Shown: positions 29,890 through 42,184 of the stretch, one piece after another
Numbering within the stretch: position 1 is the stretch's first letter
Layout of the letters: each line of letters begins with the position of its first letter
The notes under the pieces: model-generated
Seen by the model: the letters and a program-made list of their open reading frames with translations, nothing else
Database searches by the model: none
Told to the model about the DNA's origin: nothing
Assembly (NCBI GenBank): GCA_030068145.1
Contig: JAPJBO010000083.1
Span: 1 to 64,000, forward strand
Source of the DNA: Diplonema papillatum
Lineage: Eukaryota > Euglenozoa > Diplonemea > Diplonemida > Diplonemidae
DNA: 64,000 bases
Direction of reading: 5' to 3'
Program-made: the position numbers and the translations under genes

Positions 29890-30935
29890 GAGACGTTGAC
29901 TACCAAGTCTAATTAAATTTGAGATCCGAGATTGGACATTGACTACCAAGTGTAATTAAAATTGGGATCCGACTTTTTTTTTTTTAGACGTTGACTACCA
30001 ATTCTAATTAGATTTGTGATTTTTTTTTTTTGATTTGGCATCAGACGCTGACTACCCATTCTAATTGAATTCGGAATTCGAAATTGGATGTTGACTACCA
30101 ATAATTGGGCTATTGCAGTTAATACACTGCCAAATTCTCAATTCGACTTAATACACTGCCAAAAAATTTTAGACTTAATGCACTGCCCCAAAAAAAAATT
30201 AGACTTAATACACCAGCCCAATTTTTTTGGCATATAGCTGGAAAACATTTCCCCCCACTTTTTCCATAGCAAACAGAACTAATCGAAATCGGGGCCCGAA
30301 ATCCGTGTTCGTGCGAACTGACTGCTGCTGGTGGGTGTCAGATTGTGCGGGCAGAAAATCTCAGATTGTGCAGGCGACTGCACTACCTGAGATTTCCAAA
30401 CTCGAAACTCAAATTTCTAGTGTTTTGGGGTCTCCGGTTGACCATTGCTGAGGCTGGGAGGCGGGTAGTGAGTCAATTGTTTAAGGGCAAAATTCCAGAT
30501 TGGGCAGACCAAAAATCTCCCCAGTTTTCGAGGAAACCGCACTCAAGTTTTGTGCTCAAAAGTGTGGGGCCCGAAATCGAAAATGTTCGAATATTGTTCA
30601 AATATTGCAGCAACAGTCAGAGATTTCGTGTGTACAGGAGCACTTGATTGTGTGTGGGGTACCATTTCCAGAGTATTTGTGTTCGGCTGCCTGCCTGTCT
30701 CAACTATTAAGTCGATTCAAAATTTGGCGGTGCATTAAGTCTAAATTGAAATTTCATTGGTGTATTAACTGCAAAGACCCCCAATAATTGTTGACTACCA
30801 ATTCTAATTAATTGAATTTGGATCCGAAATTGGAAGTTGACTACCAATTCTACTTAGATTTGGGATTTGGCATCAGACGTTGACTACTGATTCTAATTAA
30901 ATTTGGATTCAATACTAGAAGTTGACTGGTACGGG
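29890..30935 (+). repeat. Diverged tandem repeat around TTGACTACCAATTCTAATTA, split by a MITE
   Basis: Units of about 45 bp start with TTGACTACCA at about 29895, 29940, 29992, 30048, 30091, 30791, 30838 and 30884. Several carry GATCCGA and CATCAGACG. The 673-bp element at 30108-30780 interrupts one unit. Confidence 0.85.
30108..30780. mobile_element. MITE, 673 bp, with 10-bp target duplication
   Basis: CCAATAATTG at 30098-30107 is repeated exactly at 30781-30790. The ends GGCTATTGCAGTTAATACAC and GGGGTCTTTGCAGTTAATAC are inverted. Subterminal copies of GACTTAATACACTGCC follow the left end (four) and a related copy precedes the right end. A 9-10-bp duplication is characteristic of Mutator-like elements, but there is no transposase gene. 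An inner segment near 30415-30480 resembles 35265-35325. Confidence 0.85.
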
Positions 30936-31153
30936 AATTCTTCGAATTTGTAAGAAGGGGGGGGGGGGGGGCGCTGCCCCCCAGACCCCCCTTCTTACAA
31001 ATTAGCTTAACCATTTTGTCTGATTCTTATTACCATCACTGAGGTTGGGCTAGGCTGGCACGGTAGTGCTTCAATTCTAATTAATGTTGGGTCCGTCACA
31101 GGACCCTGAGGGCGAAGAGGACTTTTCTACAGAGGAGGAAAAGCTATATACAT

Positions 31154-32739
31154 TGGTGTGGTCGGTGGGCCAGTTCCCCATAGTTCCCCCGTAGTTCAAC
31201 ATGGGGGGCCCCCCCCCCCGGGGCTATGTAGGATGGAAACGTTGGAAACGTTTCCGTTTCCGTTTCCGTTTCCTTCTTTTTGGCGGTGGATGGAAACGCC
31301 GTTTCTGTTCAAAAGAAACGGCTGGTATGCCACTAGTATACTGGCTGAAGGTCCGACCGGAAATGTGTTCCGAACGGCGGACCCCGCAATCCAGTGGGAA
31401 ACCATGGACAAGGAGGCTCCGAAAAAGAGGGAGGAAAGAAGCATAAGAGTTGCGACCGCGTGGAGCAGACGCAACCACACGCATCCGGTTGTGATGACTT
31501 TGAGGTCTGCAGCTCTTTTTACCATGGCTGTTGTGGCGACGATGCTCTGTTCTGCGAGGCCGTTGGCCAACGCGCTGAAGACGATCGGGAAAGCACATAC
31601 GCTTCCAATAATAGGCTATACAGATACGATCGTTCAGGACAGCGGGAGCACCGCCGCGCCACAGGCTACAAGACCGGGGTTTTTCGGCGGCGTAAGACAA
31701 AGAGGGAGTGCAATCAGCATCAGGAGGTGAGAAGGGCACACGTATGCCGGGGCAATGTTGAACCCGCCAGAAAAGCGATGGCCACGCAGTAACGTGTGCG
31801 TTAAACATCGCTTGCCACAGTGCACCTTGCATACGACGACGGGTGGCAACCGTCACCGGAAGGGGCACCATCGGGCGGTGTTGTCGGAGCATAGACAGCG
31901 ACGGCAGGAAGAACCCCACCGACAATGCAGAAGAGGACGGCAGATTCAAAAGCCCCTCTCGGCACGACCGCCGATACAAGTAAACATGAGAACGTGGGTT
32001 GGACGAAGTGGGAGGCACAGAAGAGTGGAATCTGGTGTCAGAAAACCTCAGCATCCGCATGTGACGACATTCTGCATCATTAGCTTGTGGTTACCTATTT
32101 GCTCGTGTCAGATCGCCGACAAAAAAAAGCGGTGAGCATCAGCGACTGCTCTGCACTAACGAGACCACGACGACACACAAGAAGGGGCCGAGCCAAGTCG
32201 AAGAACAGCCCAGGAAGGGCCCTGAAGAGTCAGAGAGCCCGCCAGAAGACGGAGGAAGAGAAGTGCCCGCTGGTAGATCAAAAGAAGAGGGTGATCCCGC
32301 CCTCTGAAAGGAAAGCCAAAATTTGGCTGGAAACGGACACCCGACGGACACACACAGAAGGACTCGCGAGTGGTATCCTATAGGACCCCTCAGCATGAGG
32401 AGCCTTCCGGCGATTCTTTTAAAGAAACGGAAACGTTTCCGTTTCCATATTTCGAAAAAACTAAAAGAAACGCCGTTTCCATCCAACTTAGCCCCGGGGG
32501 GAAAATCTTAGTTTCGTGTTCAGGCGCTTGCCTCTCATGTGTTTGATGCTAGCATAAAGTCCACTAGCAAGCAAGAGCGTGAGCGGTTGTGTGATGGAGC
32601 GAGAGGCCCTGTTTCACAGTATATCATTAGTCGGTTAATATTAATCTTCTAAGACTAGCGTCGTATACGACAAAAAAAAAAAAAAGACACCCCAAGGTCA
32701 GTTCACTCGTAGTTCCCCCTGGCTATGCCGACCACACCA
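31154..32739. mobile_element. Composite inverted-repeat element, 1.6 kb
   Basis: Outer ends TGGTGTGGTCGG (31154-31165) and its inverse (32728-32739) are followed by a second, inner inverted pair. The inner pair is GGGGCTATGTAGGATGGAAA at 31220-31239 and GGGGCTAAGTTGGATGGAAA read from 32497 on the other strand. Both inner ends are rich in GGAAAC/GTTTCC hexamers. The interior (31330-32420) has several medium-length frames on both strands (up to 278 codons) but no motif I recognise. Confidence 0.65.
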
Positions 32740-32768
32740 TTAATCCCTGATACTTACTAAAAAAGAAT

Positions 32769-32834
32769 TACTCATCGGTTACAGTTTCCGAATTTCCCGA
32801 CTTAAGTGTGTCCCATAGGGTTTTTTCCGAAAAG
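32769..32834 (-). repeat. Solitary end of the 6314-12300 foldback family
   Basis: On the minus strand, CACTTAAGTCGGGAAA flanked by CCCTATGGG and CGGAAACTG matches the 6314-6370 end. No partner end is visible nearby. It abuts the sequence that borders the minisatellite element at 32878. Confidence 0.7.
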
Positions 32835-32877
32835 AATAAACAAAGGTACGTGCGCTCGGCTAAAGGCCGGCGCGGGG

Positions 32878-33590
32878 CGAGACTGGAGGCAGCTGGTAAA
32901 GTTCGGGCGCAGCTAAGTTCGGGCGATACTAAGTTTGGGTGATGCAAATTTCTGGTGAACCAAAGTTTGGGCGAAGCAAAGTTCGGGCGAAGAAATGCGT
33001 AGTTTTGTTTTATTCTTTTACTTGTCTCGGGCGAAGCAAAGTTTGGGTTCTGGTGATGAGTTCGGCGTGTGGTAGCAAGTTTAGCCTGTGTTGGCAAGTT
33101 CGGCGCCAGTACCCGGAACTTTGCTTCGCCCGAACTCAGCTGCGCCCGAACTTTGCTTCACCAGCACTTAGCTTCACCCGAACTTTGCTTCGCCCGAAAT
33201 CAGCTGCGCCCGAACTTTGGTTCACTGGAACTTAGCTTCGCCCGGGGGGAAACCCCCCCGGACTCCGTTTCCCATGGTGACCCGAGTACCGCAGATACTG
33301 AGAAACTCCGCAAAAAACGCAAATTTCGGGCACATTGGACCCCGAAACGCAACAAACCTCGAAAACAATCTTCGACCGAAAAGTGTGATGGGCGGGGTTC
33401 GAACCCGGACCTACCGGCCTGAAGGCCGACGCCCGCTCACTCTGTCACCCCTATGCATTTTGGCAGGGGGAAAAAAAGTTTGCTCCGCACTATTATCTAG
33501 TCCAAAAACTATACACCCTCGCAACATTAAAGCCGGGTTGGCTCGAATAGAGGCTATTCCCATTGCATGTTCATAGGACCTCCAGTCTCG
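32878..33590. mobile_element. Inverted-repeat element with minisatellite, copy 2
   Basis: CGAGACTGGAGG (32878-32889) and its inverse (33579-33590) bound this element, in the opposite orientation to 980-2149. The minisatellite is short here and itself inverted: GTTCGGGCGAAGCAAAG units at 32898-32998 and CTTCGCCCGAACTTTGC units at 33121-33243. The right third carries the tRNA-like module and matches 747-979. Confidence 0.7.
33385..33448 (-). ncRNA. tRNA-like module without a D arm, copy 2
   Basis: On the minus strand a strong hairpin (GGCC-TTCA-GGCC) is followed by a T-arm-like CGGG-TTCGAAC-CCCG and a weakly paired acceptor (GTGACAG with CCATCAC, about five of seven). TTTT follows 3 nt downstream. 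Its position in the repeat corresponds to 888-949, yet the middle hairpin and acceptor differ. Confidence 0.5.
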
Positions 33591-35757
33591 AAGAAATCTG
33601 TGGTTGTGATGAACGTACCTCGGACCGCTGCGTTTGAAACCAAACATCGGCCCTACAACAGCGCCGATCGTGAGCTGAGCACATGCGCGAACAGAAAATC
33701 TTGTAAAATGACGGAGACTAACAAAAAGAGTCGAGAGCATCATCTATCCCCCGTTGTCCATCCTAGGATTTGACAAAACCCTGGCAAAAATCCCTGCACC
33801 CTCCCCAGGTGTCCAGTTTCGTATCCCTGTCCCTTCCTCGTACTAGAAAACCCCTGGTGTTGGCTTTTCTCCATTCTGATTGCTAGATGATCCTTCGTTT
33901 TGAGTGTGTCAGCTGATGAGCTGCTTGATTGAAACGCCAATGCGGGGATCGGTCGAAGCCGGGCCAGGTTGCAGATATTCTTTTTAGTAGGGGGGTTCTG
34001 ATGGCTACCTTAAGAATGTTCTTAGCTTAGTTTCCTTTTGGCGTTGTATGAATGATTATCGGCTTTCGTTGGAGACCAGTAGAAACCGGAGTGCCAGGGG
34101 GAAGGTTGAAGAACGTTTCCTAGTCCAGTATTCAGGTATTAGACGAGAGGACGCGTTTGTGTCTGAAAGTTCCTTGTTGAGTGAGTGATCGCCAAGTAGC
34201 GCTCGCACTCTCGTTATTTGTTGTTGGAGCCCTTCTGTGTCCGACTTGTTCTGCAAAACGGTACAGGGCCACTTTGCGAAACTCCAAGTATTTCGGAACC
34301 CAGAGAAGATGATGTAGTTGACGTTATTAAATAACGTCCTGATGAGTGATCAGGGCTGGTGGCAAACACAAACACTCGATCCTTACCGCTGACGTTCTGT
34401 TCGACACTCCCGTTCTGTTCTCTTTTGCGGTTGATTGCGTTTGAGAAAACCGAGAAAGGAAGAAATGTGAAAACGGGTTTTGCCTAGGGCTTTTCGCGTT
34501 ATTCTGCAGAAAGGTTCGGCAAGAAAGCTGATGCTAGCAATGCGCAACGCAGTGACGGTCGAGATAGCTTACTCAGACAGCGCTGAATAAACCTTATGAG
34601 CGACACCACACCAAGGGAAAGTGCTATTTTCTAACTACTATGGACATCTAAATATAGTAGAATGTCGTACAAAAGAAGCATTGAAACCTTGTCTATAAAT
34701 AACGTCAGGTCAAGACGTTTGCTAGAATCTACCCACTACATGCGGTTCATTGGTTATACTGTCTTTTGGGTTGAGTCGTTTGCAGCAGGCACTAAGCAAG
34801 AACGGTAGCATGTTTGCCGTCTGCTCTTGTTGCGTTAGTAGTATGGTCCTTTGATAGAGTGAGTCGATGCCGCATAACACGGCTATGTCACACATGCTCT
34901 TGACAGACACTAGCGTCCGGCAGTCGTTGGCCGTATTTGACAAGAAGTCTTATGGGACATTCGGATGAACTTCGTTACTTTACCACCATGCCGCTTTTGC
35001 TGTGTATCATAAAATAGCCGTATCTTTTCAAGAAAGCACACTGACCACTTTCGGCCAGTATTGGCTTTTCATAGCCCTGCAAACCTTCGTGAAATCACGA
35101 TGCCACGGTGGTAAGTGGCAGTTCGTCCATGTGGTCACAAGAACCAATCCATGTTCGCCTAACTTGGCTAAGGCGCACCGAAGTCAGGTTGTGCAGTGGA
35201 ATCGGTGATGTCTGGTTCGTTCGATCTGAATCCGGAAGTGCACCACATCTTGCAATTATTGTGGTTTAGAGGTTTGGTGTTTTAGGGTCTCTGGTTGACC
35301 ATTGAAGCTGAGAGTCGGGTAGTGAAAGGGATGTAGACATATTTGCATACAACTTTAACGATGGCGAGCTTGTGACTAATGAGACCACACAATCCAAGAA
35401 TAAATTCGCTATGGATTTAGTCTTGGGACCCACGGCCCGTGTTCTTTCGAGCTCGGAGCCCGTCATGATGGTCACGACCAGTCAGCCAGTTGGACTTGCT
35501 AGGCGAAGAACCAGATGTAAGCGGGGTCGTCTGTTGCCCGGGGCAGATGGCCTTTGAATGAAGCCCCCGGCTTCGAGGAGAACGCACTGAAGTCCGAGTA
35601 CCGCAGTCCGCGAATTCAATACTCAGAAAAGTACTGCTGTAGAATGGGCTCCACGTGGAAGCGGAACAACGACAATGACACCCCCTCTTCTGTACGAGTT
35701 ATATTGTTGTAACACTTTTTGGCGGAATGAGTGTGATCACAAAAAGAACCGTCCATA
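33591..35757. other. Gene-poor region, nothing recognised
   Basis: Frames are below 75 codons over most of the stretch. A short patch at 35265-35325 resembles the inside of the MITE at 30415-30480 (GTCTC(C/T)GGTTGACCATTG). No RNA gene is seen. Confidence 0.45.
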
Positions 35758-36209
35758 CATCAGTCTAATTCGTTGTCATTTACCCCCCCTAGACGTTACC
35801 CCTTTTTGGGATTTTCGATGTACATTGGGATGTCTTTTACCCCCCTCCCTGGGATGGTTACAGAACTGCCCGTGAAACGGGGTCCGCAGGTCTGTTCACA
35901 AGGGGTCCGGAGCTCTTTCACGGGAGTTCCACAGCCGCTGTGGAGTTCCACAGCCGCTGTTCTGAACCTGAAGAGTGTGACAGGTAGCGTCTCCCCCCTC
36001 CACAGTGAAAACGAGCTAGTTATATACTAGCAATTTTCCATGGGGGGTCTGGGAAATACCCCAAAAACAGCCCCCAAAAGGACACCTCCCTTTGGCTCCA
36101 ACAACAACGAGAATTAGTGCCAGGTCTGGGGGTCAGTCGGCTGATGGATGGATGGATGGTTCGTAACAAGATGCCTGGGGGGGGGGAATGACAACGAATT
36201 ATACTGATG
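35758..36209. mobile_element. Small inverted-repeat element (MITE), 452 bp
   Basis: The ends CATCAGTCTAATTCGTTGTC and CATCAGTATAATTCGTTGTC, read inward on opposite strands, each continue into ATT and a C run. The middle contains a 19-bp tandem duplication (GGAGTTCCACAGCCGCTGT). A target duplication is not evident. Confidence 0.75.
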
Positions 36210-38162
36210 AAAAAGCATCCTCTTGTTCCCCTCAGACGTGGTTTCCGGGTTTCTGTCATCAAAATGAAGCCTGGACACCAGGAATCTGGCAGCCGAGTGA
36301 AACTTGACACTTCAGTATTGCAAGAGACTGCGGATTGAAAAAAAAACGGTTCGAGAGTCTTCTGCGTGATTGCGCGCTTCGCTTCTGTCGGGGAAGATAC
36401 TTGCGGGAAGATACAAAATTGGTGCCGAGTAGCAGATCTGATCGCGGTAGAAGCAGGGTGCCCAACGACTGTCGTGATTGATTCTGCATGCAGCATTCTC
36501 AGAGTCGCACTGACGAAGGTGTAAAAGGAGCGCAGCTCCGGGGACGGAAGAATAAACAAATCGCCAACGGACGAACTGCTTCGGGAGAGCACTGTCCCAT
36601 TCTGAGTACTTCGCATTTACATCAAATAAGAATTAGAGAGTAGGAAGCCCTGAAATCATCCCACACGGTGAACACACCAGCTACGGTGCAAGGTGGTCAT
36701 CACCCACTTCGTTCTTGGCACACCCAAAGCGGTGTACCATCGTTTTGCCGGAGTTCACCCCATACTTGAGACCAGAGCAATTCAAAATTCACCAGCAGAT
36801 CTTGGTATGATTTGTTGCCTGTATTTGCTTTGCAACTTTTCTTGCATTAGTGTATTAGAGGAAAAGAGGCATCGGAACATAATGTTAGATAGGTTGATTC
36901 GGAGCTCCTTCATTGTAGAGCTTCCAAAAGGCTGTTTTTGGCATTTTCAGCTGGCTTGCGATATGTGGTATGTATCTCCTGACACGATTTGGCTGATACA
37001 GGCACATATCAATGCACCTCCTCGCTCTCTCTCAGTGAGCGGTGGAATAGACCGCTTCCACAAAAGGTAGGTTCGGCCCGTCCATCCACACTCCAGTAGA
37101 AGATGAGGTTTGGTAGAATGCAAATAATCTGCCTGAGTGTACCTTGCCCGCGATCGTCACATTTGAGGATCCTCTTTTTACGTGCGCTGTTGGAGATTCT
37201 GTCTACTCCGGCTTCACAGCTTGCGACTGATCTAGTGTATTCTCCCCTCTTGGGCAGCGTTTGGGTGACAGCTGTCGATGGTGGGCTTCTTCGCTCGGTT
37301 CCGCAGCCGTCGATTTGCCTTTCCAGCCAGTTTTCTGCTCGACTGCCTAACCAAGTTGTAGAAGCCTTCTACTTGGCTGATTTTAGAGTGTGTCTTCCGG
37401 TTCTTTGCGATTCGTTTTGTGGTTGTGTAGTGCGTGATTATGAGAGTGGCATTTAGTTACAACCGTAGTGTTTTTGAATTAGACGAAATGAAACCTAAAT
37501 TAAAAGGGTGGAAGTTAAGGGAAACGAGGCGAGAATGAAAAAAGGAAGGAAACACAGGGCGTCATTGTTTTTGAATAGTAAAAGGCGTGATTGGTTGGGA
37601 GAAAAAGCAAAGTTGAGAAGGCATAGCTGAATATAGTGATGAAATGAGAGAGGAAACAAGCAACCCGTGTGACGGTGCTTGCAGTAAATGAGCGAGTGAG
37701 TGGTGCATGACGTTTCGCAGAATGCGGGGTCATTTCCTAACGACAACAGTCCCAACTTCTTTTTGCACCATTTGGGGTGGCACATTGACAGCAGAAAGAT
37801 CGGAAAACTCTCAAACAGACCACAATGTTTTACCAACTTTGCAGAATTCTGCAGAAGCCCGCATCAAAGCAGAATGCTTCTGAGCGAAAGCTTGCCAGCT
37901 GCAGGTGGTCTTCTTTTTCCTGACGTTGTGTTGACTTTGTTTAGCGGTAAGTAGAGATTGCGTTACAAAAGGTTTGCGGGGAACATCGAAGGTAGAGCAG
38001 ATCGTCCTCCTTCCGGGAAGGTCTGCTTTCTGTTGGGTCGGCCCTTTCTTCTATGGTGAAAGGCAAAGATTACAATACATCTTTGCAAAAGCGTAGGGAA
38101 AAGGCGGCAGGCTTGCAGGGCGGGTGTTTTGTATGATTGGAAAAGTGAACAGCCCTTTTCAC
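36210..38162. other. Gene-poor region downstream of the RNA-binding protein gene
   Basis: No gene is recognised. A 198-codon minus-strand frame (36020-36616) overlaps the MITE and has no known motif. The last few hundred bases before 38163 may hold the 3' untranslated region of the RNA-binding protein gene. Confidence 0.4.
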
Positions 38163-38688
38163 TCATTGGGGATTCTGAGGGGAAGCCGCTAGATTCGGGC
38201 TGAGGCCTGGAGCAATAGCTGGCTCACTACCCGTCTTTTGCAGAAGGGAGCTCATGGCTGTTCCAGCGGGAGCTGTGGTGAAGGCCATAGGCAAGGAAGA
38301 AAGACCCGCAGGACTGTACCCAGCTGTGATGTTCTTGGCTGGGGTGATGGCCGCCAAGGCAGCCGATGTCAGGTCTGTCAAAGGGAATCCTGCACTAGGA
38401 AGTGCAAGGTCGTCTGTAATTCTTTGCGCCGGCATGTGTTCCTGCGGCTGAGGCACGCCAGGAAAACCCGAAAAGTTTTGTTGTGGCTGAGGCGGAATCA
38501 TGGCTGAACCCATCGATGGCAGAGTGAATCCAAAAGGGTTTACAGCAGTGCTCTGCTGGTGGGTTTGCTGCTGCGGTAGCGGCAGTTGTTGTTGTTGTTG
38601 CAGTTGCTGCTGCTGCTGCTGTTGCTGTTGCTGCTGGTGCTGGTGCTGCTGCTGCTGCTGCTGCTGTTGCTGTTGCTGTTGCTGTTGT

Positions 38689-38765
<77 letters not shown>

Positions 38766-40358
38766 TTGTTGCTGTTGCTGTTGCTGCTGCAATTGTAGTT
38801 GCAGTTGTTGCTGTTGTTGCTGTTGTTGCTGTTGTTGTATGTGTTGCTGTTGCTGTTGCTGCTGCTGCTGTGGCTGAGGCTGTTGCACGTTGTTTTGATG
38901 CAGCGGCGGTATGCCGATAACATTTTGTCCCAAAAACGAAGGAAGCGCGTTCTGTGGGACGACCGAAGACGGCGCGGAGAGGACCACACCTCCCTCTGGA
39001 TAAGGCGCAAAGTGTAGGGACACGTCAAACGTGTGATCCCTGTACTGGTGTGTGCACCCGTTTGCCGTCGCCAAGACGGCCACCGCATCGCTGATAGAAT
39101 GAAAACGAGCAACGGGGAGTTTGATGGTTGGGTGAAGCACGATAGGCAAAGGATCGTAGCCTAATCGTAGGCCTCTCGTCACTGACAACAGGACATGCGC
39201 TGCTGCTTCACCCGACACAGACGGAGAAAAGCTGACGGCCAAGTACTGGGATGGACGAATAGCGCTCGCGGGGCAGTTGGCTGTGTCACCTTGTCGACAA
39301 GATGTGTAAACTAACGTGTTTTCAGAATCGCTCCACAGGGCGCAATTTGGGTTGTTGCCTTTTTTGACACACAGCGTGAACTCCTTTCCGTTCATTTCGA
39401 ACGTTGTATTATGCACGCAGTCCCGCATGACGTCTGCCTGCTGATTGCTTTCAAACTGGATTAGCGCTGCGCCGGACTTCAGCTTTTTTGCGGAGATCAC
39501 TTTTCCATACTGCGCCGCAATCCTCCACAAATTCAGAATTGTCAAACTGCCTTCTGTGTTCTCTGCGCTGTCCCTCTTGTGAAACCTTGACTGTCCCGGT
39601 TCTGTTCCGGTGAGACCCGACACGTGCAAGACCCTGCCCACGCCCCCCAAGAACGAGGACGGCAGCACTTGCCAGCAAGCTGAGAAAGGGCTTTGCAGGA
39701 CCCCTTGCTCAATTTTTTCGTTTTCTGTCATGAAGTCTCGAAAACGAGGGTCGTCGCTGCGCTCGTCAATATGCGTTTTACAAGACGTAAGGACGGCCAG
39801 CTTGAAGCCTCTGTAGACTTTGCCATTCAGCCCCTCATGGCACGACCGCGCATGATCCTCGTTTAAGTATTGAACCAACAGCTGCTGATGCTCGTCCATC
39901 TGGAACATGGTCATCTTGTCCACCTTGCCGTACTGCGAAAATATCCAAAACCAGTCCAAATTCCGCTTCAAGTCCACTGTCTCGATAGGCTCGCTGCTTG
40001 AAAGCTCGGCCGCTCGCAGCACCACCAAAACCACTTTTTTTGCACCTTCTTCTGCTTTAGGGGCTTGTTGCTTCGGTAGCTGTTGCAAAGGCAACATTGC
40101 AGGCGACCCGGGGGTTGCGGCCGTTGTTGCACCGACTTGCGGCGGGCAGGGTTGCCTGGGCTGCGGGGGTACTGCAGCAGGCAGATGTTGTTGGAGTGGC
40201 AGCCTTTGGGGTTGCGGAAGACCTAGGTTCATGGTACCAGGAAATTCGTGTATGTTGAAGCCAGCGAATGATGGGACTGTTGGCGGCTGCCCAGAAAACA
40301 TAGGGACGGCACCCGTTTCCGACGCTTGAAGGGCAACGGGTGAAACTGAAGGATCCAT
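38163..40358 (-). CDS. PTB/hnRNP-L-like RNA-binding protein with long polyglutamine tract
   Basis: The start is the first ATG (40358); the frame is open a few codons upstream but without another ATG. The protein has 731 residues. A Pro/Gln-rich leader is followed by three or so divergent RRM-type domains. RRM1 is at about 107-192 (VVLVVLRAAEL, FSQYGKVDKM). RRM2 is at about 241-340 (RVLHVSGL, LWRIAAQYGKVISAKKLKSG). RRM3 is at about 370-465 (YLAVSFSP, LPVARFHSISDAV). The NLW-xxxQYGKV and A-LIQF signature is that of PTB and hnRNP-L proteins, which bind pyrimidine- or CA-rich RNA and control splicing and mRNA fate. A glutamine tract of about 100 residues (about 500-610) and a Met/Pro/Gly-rich tail follow. 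No intron is apparent. Promoter elements cannot be assigned. Confidence 0.85.
38578..38880 (-). repeat. CAG/CAA repeat encoding polyglutamine
   Basis: The tract is a mixture of CAG and CAA codons, largely as a CAACAG hexamer in its centre, with a few His, Leu and Pro interruptions. The mixed codons argue for selection at the protein level and lower slippage than a pure CAG run. Confidence 0.95.
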
Positions 40359-41389
40359 TCTACGACAAGAGAACAAGAAAATTCCAAAAGCAAAGAAAAC
40401 TACAGTGTGTAGATTAAATAGGACTTCTCTTTTTCTGTCTCAGAGTGGAAGTTTGGTTGTTTGCAAAACTGCTTTCTGTAGTGTCTCTGGTCACTTTCTT
40501 TCTGTATGCTTTGTTCTCCTTCTCTCTATTCTGGCGCACTTTATCTGCTTCACTCTGCCCTGAGCGACTTTTTCGGTGCTTTTCGCGTTCTCTTTTCCGT
40601 TCAAGGGATCGAAGGATAAATCCCGATTTCTTTCAAAGTAAACAAAGTGTGTGTGGGAAAACTGGTGGGTTTCCTTTTGGTTGTTGACAGCCTCCGTTTA
40701 TTCTGTTGGTTGGATGTATTTTCACTTTTTGACCAATTTTCCTTTCAGGCTTTCAGTGTAAGGCTTTCGAAGAGCCTGAGAGCAAATCTCCTGTATCCGA
40801 ATAGATGGAAGCAATGGAAGCGTACTTTGGCTCAGGCCTACCGCAAGTTCCACCAAGTGGTTCGCCTTTCGTTTTTTTGGGGATTGGTCTTCTTGACGCG
40901 TTCTTTCTGGAGTAAGATGTTTCTGTGGTGTGCTTGTATGTTGCTCGTTTTTTTTAGCGTTTTTTCTCCTCTCTCTCTGTTGTTGACTGCTTTTCCGCTA
41001 TTTTGGCGTGTGTCTTTTCTTTCCTGGTTGTTGTGTGGTAATGGGAGAACGGCTCCAGCAGCATTCTTCTAAACGGATAAGCACGAAACCCCTGATGCGC
41101 TCCGTGTAGCCGCAAAACGAATTGTCAAAGCTTCCTACCGACAAGAAAGTAACGGTGTTTCGGTAACTCGAGATCCTGAGATTGGCTGCAGGCGTGTGGT
41201 GTGGCGTGCGTCGTGTCCTTTTCTGTGAGTGATGGTGATGCCGGACCAGCACGCAGCGGTTCTTTTCGCACGTTTGCAGCCCTTCGCAACCTTTTCATAA
41301 ATCTTCGGTGTGGGTCATCTGTAAGCACCAGGGAAGGGTATCGGGGAGCTTCGGGAAGCTTCCCCTGCAGTATGAAAAGAAAAAGGTGA
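40359..41389. other. Upstream region of the RNA-binding protein gene
   Basis: The plus strand is T-rich, giving hydrophobic frames (to 141 codons, 40647-41072) without a recognisable family. It probably contains the promoter and 5' untranslated region of the minus-strand gene. No divergent gene can be supported. Confidence 0.4.
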
Positions 41390-41892
41390 ATTTCCCTTAT
41401 ATCCCACCACTTCAAATTTTGTTCCCTTATATCCTAATGGGACAACGAATTTTGTTCCCTTATATCCCAATGGGATTACCTTGGGCAAGGCAATCTCATT
41501 GGGATATAAGGGATCTTATTTCCCATCCCTTTGGTTTTTGCGCCGGCCTAGTACAATGAGACGTTGGAGGAAGACGTTCGAGAGGAGGAAGAAGAGACTA
41601 TTCTTCGTTTGGGTTTTTATTACGACGTAGCGAGCGTCGGGGTCCCGTGGAGAAACACAGGACCAGCTTGCTCCCGCCCATTTGGGGAAGTTTTTTTCCC
41701 TGACCTGCGGGTCAGTGGCGCCAAAAAACCGGAAAGGGAGAAGGTGTGTGTTTGGGTGTTCACCTATATTGTTGGGAGAATAAGACCAAGCGAAAAAAGA
41801 CTGCGTGTTTTTTCTCACCGAACAAAATTTGTTGGTTGGGATATAAGGGAACAAAATTTGTTGTCCCATTGGGATATAAGGGAACAAGATTT
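41390..41892. mobile_element. Foldback element built on GTTCCCTTATATCCCAATGG
   Basis: Copies of GTTCCCTTATATCCCA(A)TGGGA occur in plus orientation at 41393-41475. They occur in inverse orientation at 41492-41512 and 41838-41892. The interior (41520-41835) has no recognisable gene. The design, short tandem units in inverse orientation at both ends, is the same as at 6314-12300 and 45258-47020. Confidence 0.65.
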
Positions 41893-42184
41893 GTGGCCAT
41901 GACGATTTTTGGGGGACCCCTTTTGAAAAATTTCCCGGGGTAACTTTGTGCTCAGCTGTCCTACGAATCATGTTCCACGTCCTGTATTCGTACTTTCAAA
42001 CTTAATCCATGAATCTCCTGTGATTCGTGTGGACTTTTAACAACCTTGTACCTTCCTACAGCAGGACAGGTTCTGCATCTGTTCATTGGGTAACTAATTT
42101 TGTTCCCGTTTTTCCCATTGAAAGAAACCAAGGACCTAGAAGACCCACCCTTCCTGTTGATCTTGCAGCACCAACCGCCAGGGC
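41893..42184. other. Short spacer, nothing recognised
   Basis: No gene or repeat was identified here. Confidence 0.3.

Noticed and set aside
29415..29949. Frames encoding LRLGFALASPW or EAKAKPRRSQG repeats
   Set aside because: They arise from the 11-bp AAGGCGAAGCC array, open on both strands.
40445..41072. Hydrophobic plus-strand frames upstream of the RNA-binding protein gene
   Set aside because: T-rich sequence yields Phe/Leu-rich frames; more likely promoter or 5' untranslated region of the minus-strand gene.
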